A stretch of 64,000 nt of DNA from Flaccisagitta enflata (GCA_965153355.1 OZ231127.1:85746001-85810000), one strand, 5' to 3'; counted from the stretch's first letter, positions 24,716 to 35,807 are shown. The notes: generated by a model not told the origin, from the letters alone. Program-made: numbers and translations.

Positions 24716-25195
24716 TGACATCAAGAAACAGTGCAAGAGACATACAGTGTATACACTACGACAATTATGAAATTTGTTTTCTTATCTTTAGACCATGGTG
24801 TCAGAATGTGTGGAAACAGGCTTAAGGATTGTACACAACATTCACTTTGTTGATCAGTTTTAGATGGCAATTGATGGGGGATGCTGCAGTATAACAAGTG
24901 ATGTGAAGTCATTGTGGATAGGTGGGCAGGGGCATGCATCCCTCATTCATAACCTCTCCCACCCCATGCTTACTCACACACACACTAACATTCACAGCTG
25001 TATCATCATAAATGCACATTTTCACATTTTAACACGAGTGTGACCAACGGACCAATGGACTGACAAAGCCTCTTATAGAAGTGAATGTTCGCTACTAAAA
25101 ATCACTGAAAAAAACGGGAAAAAACGGTGGTGGAAAGGAAAAATCGCCGAAAATAGGTGGTGATTGAAAACCCGAGTCACTCCCAACCTTACACA

Positions 25196-25292
25196 CAGAT
25201 GGACGGACGGACGGACGGCTGGATGGATGGACAAAAACTAAAAACTAAAACAAAAACTAAAACAAAAACTAAAAAAACAAAAACTAAAAACG
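25196..25292. repeat. GGAC and AAAAACT short arrays
   Basis: GATGGACGGACGGACGGACG followed by an (AAACTAAAAC)-type run. Confidence 0.8.
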
Positions 25293-25683
25293 CCAACGAT
25301 TCTTATCAGTTCAGCCGGTGTCAACCTTCCAAGACGATGACTAACACCTCTCACATAATGAAATGAACAGGCAAGATGATCAAAATTGACAGAAATAATG
25401 CATTCAGTGGGTTGAAATATGACACAGAGGTAGCTAAAATATAGTATTTGTGCAAATCGGGACAAAATTGTGTACCCGGGAAAGTGCATGGCTATGATTA
25501 AGGGTTATGCCAAAAATCCAGTGAAAGATTTTGCCTCATTTTGACGAGAAAACCTTTAATGATGAGACAACATAAATCTCCTTAAAATTTACCATGAATA
25601 AGGCAAGAAAACATAAATTTTCGGGTTCTGGCATCACTAACAGACAAAAATGAGTCAACAGTACCAAGATACAGTCAGTGGTA

Positions 25684-26281
25684 ACAGTGGCAAAATAAAA
25701 AAAGAGACAAAATGTTTTTCAATGTTTCACATTCATCAAATGAAAAAAACATAGCAAAATCCATGACCGTTTTAAAGCTCTTCGAAAGATCTTCAAAATG
25801 GGACCATGCTGGTTGTCGTGGCTTTTTTTGTTTAGAAACGACGTAAGAATAAAGAGTAGATGGTCAAGAGTGTAAAAACCACATTGAAAAAGCTGTACCT
25901 TTTTGTTTGTTCATAAAAGAAGTAGAGAAAAAATCTGTTTGAACTTTTTTTTAAACGTTTTTTCAAAGATTTTTGAATTTTCTTTCATTTAAGACCAATC
26001 TCAGATTTGTAACTCAAATCGTTTAAGAGTTAGAGCTCGTCAAAGTTAACTACTTCTTTTCAAAACTTTTTTAATTCAGTTGAACCCCAAAACTGAATAT
26101 GGCAATGTTTTTATTCATTCTTGTGCCATTTCTAAACAAATAAAGCTAGAACAACCAGCAACGTCTCATTTGAAAGATCTTTCGCAGAGCTTTCAAACGG
26201 TCACTGATTTTTTATAGTTTAAAGCTTCAGTGCAGCATAGATAAGCAAAACAAGTTGTCTCTTTTTTTATTTTGCCATTGT
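25684..26281. mobile_element. TA-flanked foldback element, 598 bp
   Basis: Lies between TA at 25682-25683 and 26282-26283. The termini are ACAGTGGCAAAATAAAAAAA and its inverse with one difference, and the arms continue imperfectly towards the middle (GACCGTTTTAAAGCTCTTCG against its inverse near 26185-26205). The internal stretch TCATTTAAGACCAATCTCAG recurs in diverged form inside the element at 51902. No coding capacity. TA duplication suggests Tc1/mariner mobilisation (inference). Confidence 0.75.
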
Positions 26282-26864
26282 TAGCTGCAGAAAATAAAAA
26301 AAACCTTGTGGCTTTGCAAACAAATTTGAAGCTAAACCAAACCTAAAATTTGCATGATATCATTTGATGACGCTATTTACAGCTATTGGATTACATCATT
26401 TGAAGTTTTTTTTTCTTATGGGAAAAACGTGTTTTTTTTCTTATGGGAAAAACGTGTTTTGAAACTATCATTAACCTAGACTGTTATTTTTGACTTGAAA
26501 AACGCAATTAGGGACAAGTTCTGATCCCAGTTCGCCTAATTTTGTGAGATGTGTAAGAAGTTGAAAGCTGAAGTGACAGAAGATCATCACTTACCATAGT
26601 CTTCATCAGTGTTGAACATGTTATAATGTTACGATGAATTCCAAACCACTCCTCGAAAGTGCAAAGTTTGGTGTTAAGGAAATGGAAGAAAAGGTCGGAA
26701 AAAGGAACAAATATGGAAATAAGAAAGGAATAAAGAAAACGAGAAAACTAGAAAACACCATAACGAGGAAAAAAAAAAGATAACGAGAAAAAAAAACCTC
26801 TCTGACACAAGGGAAAATGAACCTGGCAAAAGCACCGAAATTTGTTGGAAGGTCACTGGACGAC

Positions 26865-27056
26865 CTTTTATTATTAGTTGAATATAACTGAGGGAGGATG
26901 TTGGTTGGTTGGTTGGCTGGTTGTTGAAAGGATATCGGACGTCCTTTTATTATTAGTTGAATATAAATGAGGGAGGATGTTGGTTGGTTGGTTGGCATGT
27001 TGGTTGTTGAAAGGTCATCGGGCGACCTTTGGTAATATGAGGGAAGATATTGGTTG
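26865..27056. repeat. Tandem repeat of about 70 bp, two to three copies
   Basis: Repeats of TTTTATTATTAGTTGAATAT, GAGGGAGGATGTTGGTTGGT and GGTTGTTGAAAGG. The left flank 26640-26840 is A-rich with no supported gene. Confidence 0.8.
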
Positions 27057-27065
27057 GTGCTATCT

Positions 27066-27372
27066 ACAGGCAAAAAACAAGCCCGGGCGGGCAACTCGAT
27101 GTGTCATCTGCGTGATATCAAAAGAGGCGTAACGGACGGACGGACGGACGGACGGACGGACGGACGGACGGACGGACGGACGGACGGATGGACGGACGGA
27201 CGGACGGACGGATGGACGGACGGACGGACGGACGGACGGACGGATGGACGGACAGACGGACGGACGGATGGACGGACGGATGGACGGACGGACGGATGGA
27301 CGGACGGATGGACGGACGGATGGACGGACGGACAGACCCTCTTATACAGAGGCGATGACGCATCTAAAAAAA
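27066..27372. repeat. Dispersed repeat with about 215 bp of (GGAC)n
   Basis: Left part AACAAGCCCGGGCGGGCAAC and GTGTCATCTGCGTGATATCA, then GGAC/GGAT tetranucleotides at 27130-27335, then CCTCTTATACAGAGGCGATG and ACGCATCTAAAA. A sister with a very short core lies at about 9365-9440. Confidence 0.85.
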
Positions 27373-27450
27373 TGAGGCAAAAAGGATTCTTATTCATTTT
27401 TTTTTCATCATTCTTTATTTTTTGTCTTTATTCATTTGTTTTTTTATTGT

Positions 27451-27638
27451 TTTTTAGTTGCGTGCTACGCGACTCTACTCCCCGATTTGTCCGTCGGTTG
27501 GTTGGTCGGTCACATTTTACTTTTTTAATGATTTTTATTTTTTGACCTCGCTGCTCTTGCCCAAATGGTCTAGTGACCTCAAATATGGCCCCTGCCCACC
27601 CGCACACAACTTAGGTAGACGTGTATCCGGCCTTGTTT
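27451..27638 (-). mobile_element. Hairpin-ended repeat, family 1b
   Basis: TTTTTAGTTGCGTGCTACGC, a GTCCGTCGGTTGGTTGGTCG core, TGGCCCCTGCCCACCCGCAC and the end GTGTATCCGGCCTTGTTTCT. Closely matches the copy at 39952. Confidence 0.8.
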
Positions 27639-27883
27639 CTTATCGTGCGACACCATCACACAGAATGTGGACACAAGGCGCTGCATTGACATTTGGTATC
27701 CATTCTTTAATCCGCGTTCATGGTTGGACAATCCATCAATACCATGAGGGATTGAACGACCAACAAACAGATGGACATGCATATGGACAAATGCAACCCA
27801 GTGCCTCTAATATAATTCATGGACAATCTGAGTCTAACCCAAACTATCTCCCTATCTCTACCTCTACTGAGAATGAACGAAAG

Positions 27884-27902
27884 AATGAAAGAAAGAAAGA
27901 AA

Positions 27903-27984
<82 letters not shown>

Positions 27985-27989
27985 AAATA
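27884..27989. repeat. (GAAA)n microsatellite
   Basis: About 100 bp of AAAG tetranucleotides, ending at the boundary of the family 2 complex. Confidence 0.97.
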
Positions 27990-27999
27990 GTTGCAAAAG

Positions 28000-29862
28000 C
28001 GTTAGATGGTCAGCGGTACCCGTCGCCCCTATGTGAGTATATGTGGGTGTGTGATGGTGAGAGGGGCAGCGGCCCCGAAGGGCCCGATGACCTATGCTTG
28101 GTGAGTTTTGAAGCTCTAGGATTGAATTTGAGCATCAATAATAGGATTTGAGCCTCAAGGCTGTGATTTGAGCCATAATGCTGTGATTTGAGCCTCAAGG
28201 CTGCAATTTGAGCTTCAAGGCTGGGATATGAGCCTCGAGGCTGGGATTTGAGGCTTAAGGCTGGGATTTGAGGCCTTAGGCTGGGATATGAGCCTCAAGG
28301 CTGGGATTTGAGTCTCTAGGCTGTGATTTGAGCCATGAGACTGTTATTTGAGCCTCGAAGCTGTGATTTCAGGCTTTAGGCTGGGATTTGAGGCTTAAGG
28401 CTGGGATTTGAGCCTTGAGGCTGGGACGTGAGCCTTGAGGCTAGGATATAGGCCTCTAGACTGGGATTCAAGCCTCAAGGTTGGGATTTGAGCCTCAAGG
28501 TTTGAATCTGAGCTTTAATGCTGGGATTTGAGCCTTGAGGCTAGGATTTGGGCCTTGAGGCAAGAATTTGGGCCTCAAGACTAGGATTTGGGCCTCAAGG
28601 CTAGGATTAGGGCCCCAAGGCCAGGATATTAGCTTCGAAGGGGGTGGACGGAGGAGAAGGAGAAGGAGAAGGAGAAGGAGAATAGTCGCAAAAGCGTTAG
28701 ATGGTCAGCGGTACCCGTTGCCCCTTTGTGAGTGTATTTGAGTGTGAGGTAGGGCAGCGGCGAAGGGGCCAGAAGACCTATGCTGTTTTTGGGCAGCGGC
28801 CCCGAAGGGGACGATGTCCTGTAGAACACAGGGGGACTTTCGTTCGTTCATGCGTACGTCCCCCCCCGCCACGAGGCTCAAATCCTGGCCTCGAGGCTCA
28901 AATCCTGGCCTCGAGGCTCAAATCCTGGCCTCGAGGCTCAATTTCCAGCCTTGAGGCTTAAATTCCAGCCTTGAGGCTCAAATCCCAGCCTTGAGGCTCA
29001 AATCCTAGCCTTGAGGCTCAAATCTTAGCCTTGAGGCTCAAATTGCAGCCTCAGGCTCAAATCCAGCCTTGGCTAGATTTAAGCCTTGAGGCTCAAATCA
29101 CAGCCTCGAGGCTCAAATCTAAGCCTCGACAAATCCTAACCTGAGACTCAAATCCAGCCTCCAGGCTCAAATCTGCCTCCAGGCTCAATCCCAGCCTCCA
29201 GGCTCAATCCCAGCCTCAAGGCTCAATCCCACCTCGGGCTCAAATCCCAGCCTCCAGGCTCAAATCCCAGCCTCTAGGCCCACACGGATGAACGGACGGA
29301 CGGGCCGGATGGACGAAAAGTCCCTGTTCTACACAGGACATCGTCCCCTTCGGGGCCGCTGCCCTGCTACCCATCACCTACAATCACCAACATATGAAGC
29401 AGGGCAACGGGTATCGCTGACCACATATTGCCCTTGGGCGACTGGTTATTTGAGTCTCAAGGCTGGAATTGGCTCCGTGAGGCTGGGATTTGAAGTCCCA
29501 GGCTCGGATTTGAGCCTCAAGGCTGGGATTTGAGCCTAAAGGCTAGGATTTGAGCTTTGAGGCTGTGATTTGAGCCTTGAGGCTAGGATTTGGGCCTTGA
29601 GACTAGGATTTGAGCCTCAAGGCTGGGATTTGGGCCTCATGGCCGGGATTTTAGCCTCAAGGCTAGGATCTGAGCCTCAAGGCAGGGATTTGAGCTTTGA
29701 GGCTGGGATTTGAGCCTTGCGGCTACGATTTGGGCCTCAAGGGGGGGGGGACGGAGAAGAAGGAGGAGAAGAAGGAGGAGAAGGAGGAGAAAATTTCTCC
29801 CTGTGTGAAAGCATAGGTCATCGGCCCCTTTGGCCGCTGCCCAAAAAGGAAAGCCGCTCTCT
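28000..29862. mobile_element. Compound family 2 modular elements with 20-bp arrays
   Basis: At least three arrays of a 20-bp unit (GGCTGGGATTTGAGCCTCAA or its inverse), at 28115-28640, 28870-29280 and 29449-29745, are separated by family 2 end modules: AGATGGTCAGCGGTACCCGT, GGGCAGCGGCCCCGAAGGGG at 28792, ACTTTCGTTCGTTCATGCGT, and the inverse CCCCTTCGGGGCCGCTGCCC at 29345. The arrays alternate in orientation, as if two or three elements were nested or recombined. Short GGAGAA runs mark some junctions. Confidence 0.8.
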
Positions 29863-30131
29863 CAGCCATCATGTTTCATTATGAAAGGCGCATTCAATTC
29901 AAGCATCCTCAGTAGAGCGCGAACATGATTGTGCATCATGCCTGAGAAATTGCGCGAATGATGTCATCCACTTCTGGCCGTAGGCAACTATTGGAGACTT
30001 GCACATTTCACTTGATCACCCTCTCAATATCGATTTTGTACTGACACGGAAAATAAATGAAGCAGATATATGGTTCATGTCATGATTTTTTTTTAATTGC
30101 ATGCATCATTTTTTTTTTCGGATTTTACGTG

Positions 30132-30482
<351 letters not shown>

Positions 30483-30683
30483 GTGCGTGCGTTTCCGGTG
30501 TGTGTGTCCGTCTGTGCGTGCGTGCATTTCCGGGTGTGACCTAATGAGATGAACCCTACAACAACAGGAACTGAGGTCACGGTCTGAAGAAATTGACTAG
30601 GAAATATGCCATCATCAACCCACTCTATTCCGATTCTCCCTATACTTCATTTCCCCCCTTTTTTTCAGTTGAATATTTTCTTT

Positions 30684-30698
30684 CTTTATTTCATTCTC

Positions 30699-30777
<79 letters not shown>

Positions 30778-30872
30778 GACTGACTGTCTGTCTGTCTGTC
30801 TGTCTCTCTGTCTGTCTTTCTTTCTTTCCTTCTTTCTTTCTTTCTTTCTTACTTTCTTTCTTCCTTTCTTTC
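30684..30872. repeat. (TTTC)n and (TGTC)n microsatellite
   Basis: TTTC tetranucleotides at 30700-30775, TGTC at 30780-30817, then TTTC again. Confidence 0.97.
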
Positions 30873-30881
30873 CTCACTACC

Positions 30882-30980
30882 TTTTTGGGCAGCAGCTCCG
30901 AAGGGGCCGATGACCGATGCTTTTACAGATAGGGAAATTTCTCCTTCGTCTGTCTGTCCAGCCCCCCTCCCCACACTCTG
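30882..30980. mobile_element. Family 2 end fragment
   Basis: TTTTTGGGCAGCAGCTCCGA, GGGGCCGATGACCGATGCTT and CCTTCGTCTGTCTGTCCAGC, then a C-run. No array follows, so this is a solitary end. Confidence 0.65.
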
Positions 30981-31039
30981 TGCCGCTCCAATGTAAAGAC
31001 TGCTTACAATTCCAACTATCCCAAAAGTTGGTTATTAAT

Positions 31040-31545
31040 GCTCAGAATGGTGGACAGGGACCAGACAAACATGAAACTAGAAAAAAAGAATACATTTGGG
31101 GGGTCAGGGGGTCCCCAGGGGGCTATTTTGGGATGATTTCATGGCCCGGCGACTAATATCCTGAGTTTTAGAGCATTCAAGCTTATTTTTTTGGTCAGAA
31201 TGGTGGACAGGGACCAGACAAACATACAACTAGAAAAAAAAATACATTTAGGGGGTCAGGGGGTCCCCAGGGGGTCCCCAGGGGGCTATTATGGGGCAAT
31301 TTCATGGCCCGGCAACTAAAATCATGGAAAATCTTGATTTTTAGAGCATTCAAGCTTATTTCTTTGGTCAGAATGGTGGACAGGGACCAGACAAACATAC
31401 AACTAGAAACAAAAATACATTTGGGGGGTCCCCAGGGGGTCCCCAAGGGGCTATTATGGGGCGATTTCATGGCCCGGCAATTAAAATCATTGCAAATCTT
31501 GATTTTTAGCGCATTCAAGCTTATTTCTTTAGTAAAAAAGCTGAA
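31040..31545. repeat. Tandem repeat, about 150-170 bp unit, three copies
   Basis: Each copy contains TCAGAATGGTGGACAGGGAC, GGGGGTCCCCAGGGGG, TTTCATGGCCCGGC and GCATTCAAGCTTATTT. Copy lengths differ because the GGGGGTCCCCA block is itself repeated. Open frames in both directions arise from the repetition. Confidence 0.9.
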
Positions 31546-31598
31546 AAACTAAAGGCCACATCGTGGTTACTAATGAAAATAAACTGAAAATTAACCCG

Positions 31599-32028
31599 GC
31601 TTCTCGATCAGACCCGGCTACTCGATCAGACCTGGCTACTCGATCAGACCTGGCTACTCGATCAGACCCGGCTACTCGATCAGACCCGGCTACTCGATCA
31701 GACCCAGCCACTCGATCAGACCCAGCCACTCGATCAGACCCGGCTACTCGATCAGACCCGGCTACTCGATCAGACCCGGCTACTCGATCAGACCCGGCTA
31801 CTCGATCAGACCCCGCTAACCGATCAGACCCGGCTACTCGATCAGACCCGGCTACTCGATCAGACCCGGCTACTCGATCAGACCCGGCTACTCGATCAGA
31901 CCCGGCTACTCGATCAGACCCGGCTACTCGATCAGACCCGGCTACTCGATCAGACCCGGCTACTCGATCAGACCCGGCTACTCGATCAGACCCGGCTACT
32001 CGATCAGACCCGGCTACTCGATCAGAAA
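31599..32028. repeat. 18-bp tandem array, about 24 copies
   Basis: The unit is GACCCGGCTACTCGATCA. Only a few copies differ (CCAGCC, CTGGCT, CGCTAACCGA). Because 18 is a multiple of three, both strands stay open, giving repeating RSDPAT or DRVAGS hexapeptides. No start context, splice signals or flanking coding sequence support a protein. Confidence 0.95.
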
Positions 32029-32232
32029 GTAATAGTATATATATGGAGTAACTGTCATCTGTAACAGTATAAAAAGAAGAATTGTTACAAATGCAAATGC
32101 AATTAGTTTCTGAGTCTGAAAAAATTCGAAAAAAATCATTCTTCATTTACTTTTTGTTTTGACGTGTTGATTTTCTGTCATCATTAATGAAAATAAAATA
32201 AAAAAGAATAATTAGAATCTTTTTCTTCAATA

Positions 32233-33285
32233 ATGGCGCCGTACATGTCATTCAATTACGAAGACTTCATGATACGCAGCCCTTTTCGCATGCTATTAGT
32301 TGGTGCTAGGTAAGCTGTCATTTGTCATTGGTCATCTGTCATCTGTCAGCTGTCACTTTTTTGTGTTTAGTCAAGTCTTAACTTTTTTGCATTACACAGC
32401 GGGAGCGGCAAAAGTTCCTTTCTTGCCAAATTGATTACAATGGCGGACACGACCATTGTCAACCCTCCAAAGAAAGTGATTTACTGCTTCAGTCACATTC
32501 AACCGATGATACAAAAGCTTGCTGAAACTAATCCTAAGGTCAAACTTCATCAAGGCCTAGATCCAGTTTTATGGCAAGACCATGACCCAAGAATTCATCT
32601 GCTTTTGGCGATAGATGACCTAATGTCTGAGGAGTCCACCTTCAAGCACTTATCAAATTTGTTTACCAAGGGGCGTCATCTAAATTTGTCCATAATTTTT
32701 TGCACTCAAGTAAGTAGCGCGGCTAATGGGGGGTAATTGGGGGGGGAGGGGTGCTAAAAATATATTACGCTGTTTTAGCAATTTCTAATCCTATGTTTTT
32801 CAATTTTAGAATATTTTTTTTCGCGGAACCGCATCATCAAGAGCTTATGGGCGTGATGTCCTCGTTAATGCTACTGAGGTATGAAAACAATTTGCCCATG
32901 CAAAAGTGCACAGTGTTGGCTTAAGGGGTAATTTAAAAAAACGTCTTAAAGCGACCATTTTCTATCAGGTGGTTTGCTTCAGAAATGCGAAGGACAGTCT
33001 TGGACCTCTTTACATTGGGCGGCAGGTAGTGACCAAGGGTGAGGGATAGAGGGTTAAAAGAAGTATGTGATGCCTTGCAATAGGCAGTAATCAAATAAAA
33101 AACTACTTTCTTAGGCCTTTCCCACGCGCTATCAATGGTTTAAAGAAGTATTCGAAAATTCAACTCAAGACGCATATTCCTACCTCTTCATGTCGTTTGC
33201 TCCACAGACCCATAATAATTTAATCCTACGGAAAAACATTTTCTATCCTTCGGAAACGCCCATTGTGTACATAGAGAACAAATAG
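32233..33285 (+). CDS. Polinton/adintovirus-type packaging ATPase (A32-like), five exons
   Basis: Predicted 227-residue FtsK/HerA-superfamily ATPase of the kind that pumps DNA into Polinton (Maverick) and adintovirus capsids. Exons are 32233-32309, 32400-32709, 32810-32878, 32969-33025 and 33115-33285. All four introns are GT-AG and 89-100 bp; intron 1 is phase 2, the others phase 0. Walker A is G24-x4-GKS (residues 24-31), and intron 1 splits the codon of Ser26 inside it. Walker B is LLLAIDD (93-99). A conserved FTKGRHLNLSIIFCTQ stretch closes exon 2, and the C-terminus has the family RKNIF-YPSE-P-VYI pattern. Length fits the family. No frame-breaking change was seen, so it may be intact or domesticated. 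The family call is strong; the exon joins are inferred from splice sites plus frame continuity. Confidence 0.9.
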
Positions 33286-33286
33286 A

Positions 33287-33616
33287 ATGCAAGAAGTAAA
33301 AACCTTCATACCTGAGCTGAAGTATATGAAAATGCATCTTAGTCCAGAAGAACGTATCGATTATGTCAAGTCTTCGAAGTCCGCTTTAACACAAATGTTG
33401 TGGCAAATAAACCTCAATATTTTCTATGCGAATAAGAGTGGAATGCCATTAACCAAATCTCAGATTCATCAATTAATGCCATTCAAAGCATTGATGAAAA
33501 AATTGATAGCGGCAAAAACAGTTGCGACAAGAAAAAAATTGTTGTCCAAAGATCTTGTTGACTGCATTCTGGAGGTTTTCCTCTCGGTTGTCTCGAGCAT
33601 AAAACTTGAATATTGA
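33287..33616 (+). CDS. Small ORF directly downstream of the packaging ATPase
   Basis: A 109-codon frame starting 1 bp after the ATPase stop. The central MPLTKSQIHQLMPFKALMKK and following basic TRKKLL stretch resemble a small basic, possibly capsid-associated protein often encoded near Polinton/adintovirus structural genes (weak recollection of the pattern). The last 20 or so codons look unlike that family. A Gly-Gly-containing stretch lies in another frame at about 33565-33610, so a small frameshift near 33560 is possible. Function not assigned. Confidence 0.5.
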   Translation: MQEVKTFIPELKYMKMHLSPEERIDYVKSSKSALTQMLWQINLNIFYANKSGMPLTKSQIHQLMPFKALMKKLIAAKTVATRKKLLSKDLVDCILEVFLSVVSSIKLEY

Positions 33617-33618
33617 CC

Positions 33619-33930
33619 ATGTTGAAATTTACAAAAATGGTCCTTATTCCGGAGTCGGAGTATCTGGCGTTAAAAAGACAACAAGAGGAAAGCTTTGCTG
33701 ATATGGAAAACCAAAAAACAGAAACAGAAAAAAAAGAAAAAGATATTAACATTGAAAATAGCGAGAGGATGGCAGAGCGGACTATACGCAGCAACGAAGG
33801 TCTACCTAGGCAGTCTTTTAATACCAGAGATCAAGAGGAGACGCGAGACAACTTGAGTGGATTGATTAACAAAATAAAGGAGCGAGATATTACGTGCTCG
33901 GTATCAGGGGTGTTCATAAACGCTAAATAA
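33619..33930 (+). CDS. Small charged ORF, third in the virus-like cluster
   Basis: A 103-codon frame whose ATG lies 2 bp after the previous stop. A second Met at 33637 begins MVLIPESEYLALKRQQEE, a motif I associate loosely with small Polinton-linked proteins. Residues 25-60 are rich in Lys/Glu and probably helical; there are no membrane segments. The C-terminus runs into the first GTTTATAAAC-type repeats (33910 onwards), so the true end may have been replaced by satellite. Confidence 0.45.
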   Translation: MLKFTKMVLIPESEYLALKRQQEESFADMENQKTETEKKEKDINIENSERMAERTIRSNEGLPRQSFNTRDQEETRDNLSGLINKIKERDITCSVSGVFINAK

Positions 33931-35302
33931 ACGCCGTCTATAAACAATGCTATACAACTGTTTATAAACATTAAAAATGCAAGTCAAATAAACGAAAATT
34001 GTTTAAATGGCAGTAAAAAATGTTGTTTATAAACGACTATATATCACTGTTTATGAACGAAGGAAAATAAGAGATTGTTTGACCTGATCAGTACAAACTG
34101 AAAATGTCCACACTAGAAAATGTTCTATTAAAAAAATCAAAATTTTGAAGGTTGCTACTGATTTTTTTGACCCCAAAAATCGTTAAAAAGAGCCCATAAT
34201 TGATCGTTTATAAACACAATAATATTGTTGTTTATAAACAACAGAAATTAAGTGTTTGTAAACGCTAAATTTTTTGTATTGATAAACACCAAAAAATAAA
34301 AAAAAATTGTTTATTTGCCCCCCATTTCTTTTGTCTATAGCCACAAAAATTGCAATGGAAATAGTACTTTAGCATCTTTTTTCTCCTCCTCCCCCTACTC
34401 CTCCTCCTCATCCAAAATCGTTTATTTGCTCCCAATTTCCTTTCCAAATAAACAAAAAATCGTTTATTTGGCGCCATAATTTGTTTTCATAAACGTTTAC
34501 ACTCCTTTGGAAATTTTTGTGTTTATAAACACCAAAAATATGAACCTCTTAAACGAATTTGTTTATTTGGTACCATAAATTGGATCTCATAAACAGATTT
34601 TATATTTCTCTCCTCCTCCTCTCCCTCCTCCTCCTCCTCATCCAAAATCGTTTATTTGCTCCCAATTTCCTTTCCAAATAAACAAAAAATCGTTTATTTG
34701 GTACCATAAATTGGTTTTCATAAACGTTTACACTCCTTTAGAAATTTTTGTGTTTATAAACACCAAAAATATGAACCTCATAAACGAATTTGTTTATTTG
34801 GTACCATAAATTTGATCTCATAAACAGATTTTCATATTTCTCTCCTCTTCCTCCTCCTCCTCCTCCTCCTCCTTATCCGAAATCGTTTATTTGCCCCCAA
34901 TTTCTTTCCCAAATAAACAAAAATTGTTTATTTGGTACCATAAATTGGATCTCATAAACAGATTTTATATTTCTCTCCTCCTCCTCTCCCTCCTCCTCCT
35001 CCTCATCCAAAATCGTTTATTTGCTCCCAATTTCCTTTCCAAATAAACAAAAAATCGTTTATTTGGTACCATAAATTGGTTTTCATAAACGTTTACACTC
35101 CTTTAGAAATTTTTGTGTTTATAAACACCAAAAATATGAACCTCATAAACGAATTTGTTTATTTGGTACCATAAATTTGATCTCATAAACAGATTTTCAT
35201 ATTTCTCTCCTCTTCCTCCTCCTCCTCCTCCTCCTCCTTATCCGAAATCGTTTATTTGCCCCCAATTTCTTTCCCAAATAAACAAAAATCGTTTATTTGG
35301 TA

Positions 35303-35807
35303 CAGTAGATGTCGTCTAGACTTGGAAATACGGGGGCCCTCATACCATTAATACCATTTGTGAAAATGAAATGAAACTGTGTATGTATAATGCTTATGTC
35401 CTATAGAGTTGACGATGGGGTATGGCAGCTCTGTTGATAAAAAATTCTCTTGAATACACTAAATCAAATTCGCTCTACTTGAACAACTGCCGAAATTGGT
35501 CTAGTGGTTAACTCACTTGACTTCAGATTTACTATGATTAGTTTATTTAAAGGTTCCAGGTTCAAATCCCAAGCTGGTTTTGCAAATCAAGCAAAAAGAT
35601 TAAGCTGAAATTCTGCCAAATAAGTGATTGATCCTATAATTTTACATTCAATATTTTTTTCCTGAGGTAAGCCGTAGGGGGATGCCATACCCCATCGTCA
35701 ACCCCTTAGGGTTTGTACATTACACTAGCATGATATCAGTCCCTCCACTATACTGATAGTCAGGTTATGAGCTCCCCCGTATTTCCAAGTCTAGACGACA
35801 TCTACTG
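35303..35807. mobile_element. TA-flanked MITE containing a tRNA-like promoter
   Basis: A 505-bp insertion into the satellite, flanked by TA (35301-35302, 35808-35809). Removing it and one TA restores the GGTACCATAAA found in sister units. The terminal inverted repeat is perfect for 34 bp (CAGTAGATGTCGTCTAGACT at the start). A second inverted pair lies inside (GTTGACGATGGGGTATGGCA near 35408 and its inverse near 35683). TA duplication and CAGT/ACTG termini fit Tc1/mariner mobilisation. Confidence 0.92.
35490..35578 (+). ncRNA. tRNA-like (SINE-type) sequence inside the MITE
   Basis: Box A TGGTCTAGTGG at 35497-35507 and box B GGTTCAAATCC at 35559-35569 match RNA polymerase III internal promoter consensus. 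The spacing of about 51 bp between the boxes is longer than in a standard tRNA, and the acceptor stem does not pair well. It is therefore a tRNA-derived sequence and not a tRNA gene. Confidence 0.65.

Noticed and set aside
31529-32146. 205-codon DRVAGS and 162-codon RSDPAT repeat proteins
   Set aside because: Opposite strands of the same 18-bp array; no independent coding evidence.
33613-33930. TTG at 33613 as start of the third cluster ORF
   Set aside because: A eukaryotic or viral start at the ATG 6 bp further (33619), or the ATG at 33637, is far more likely.
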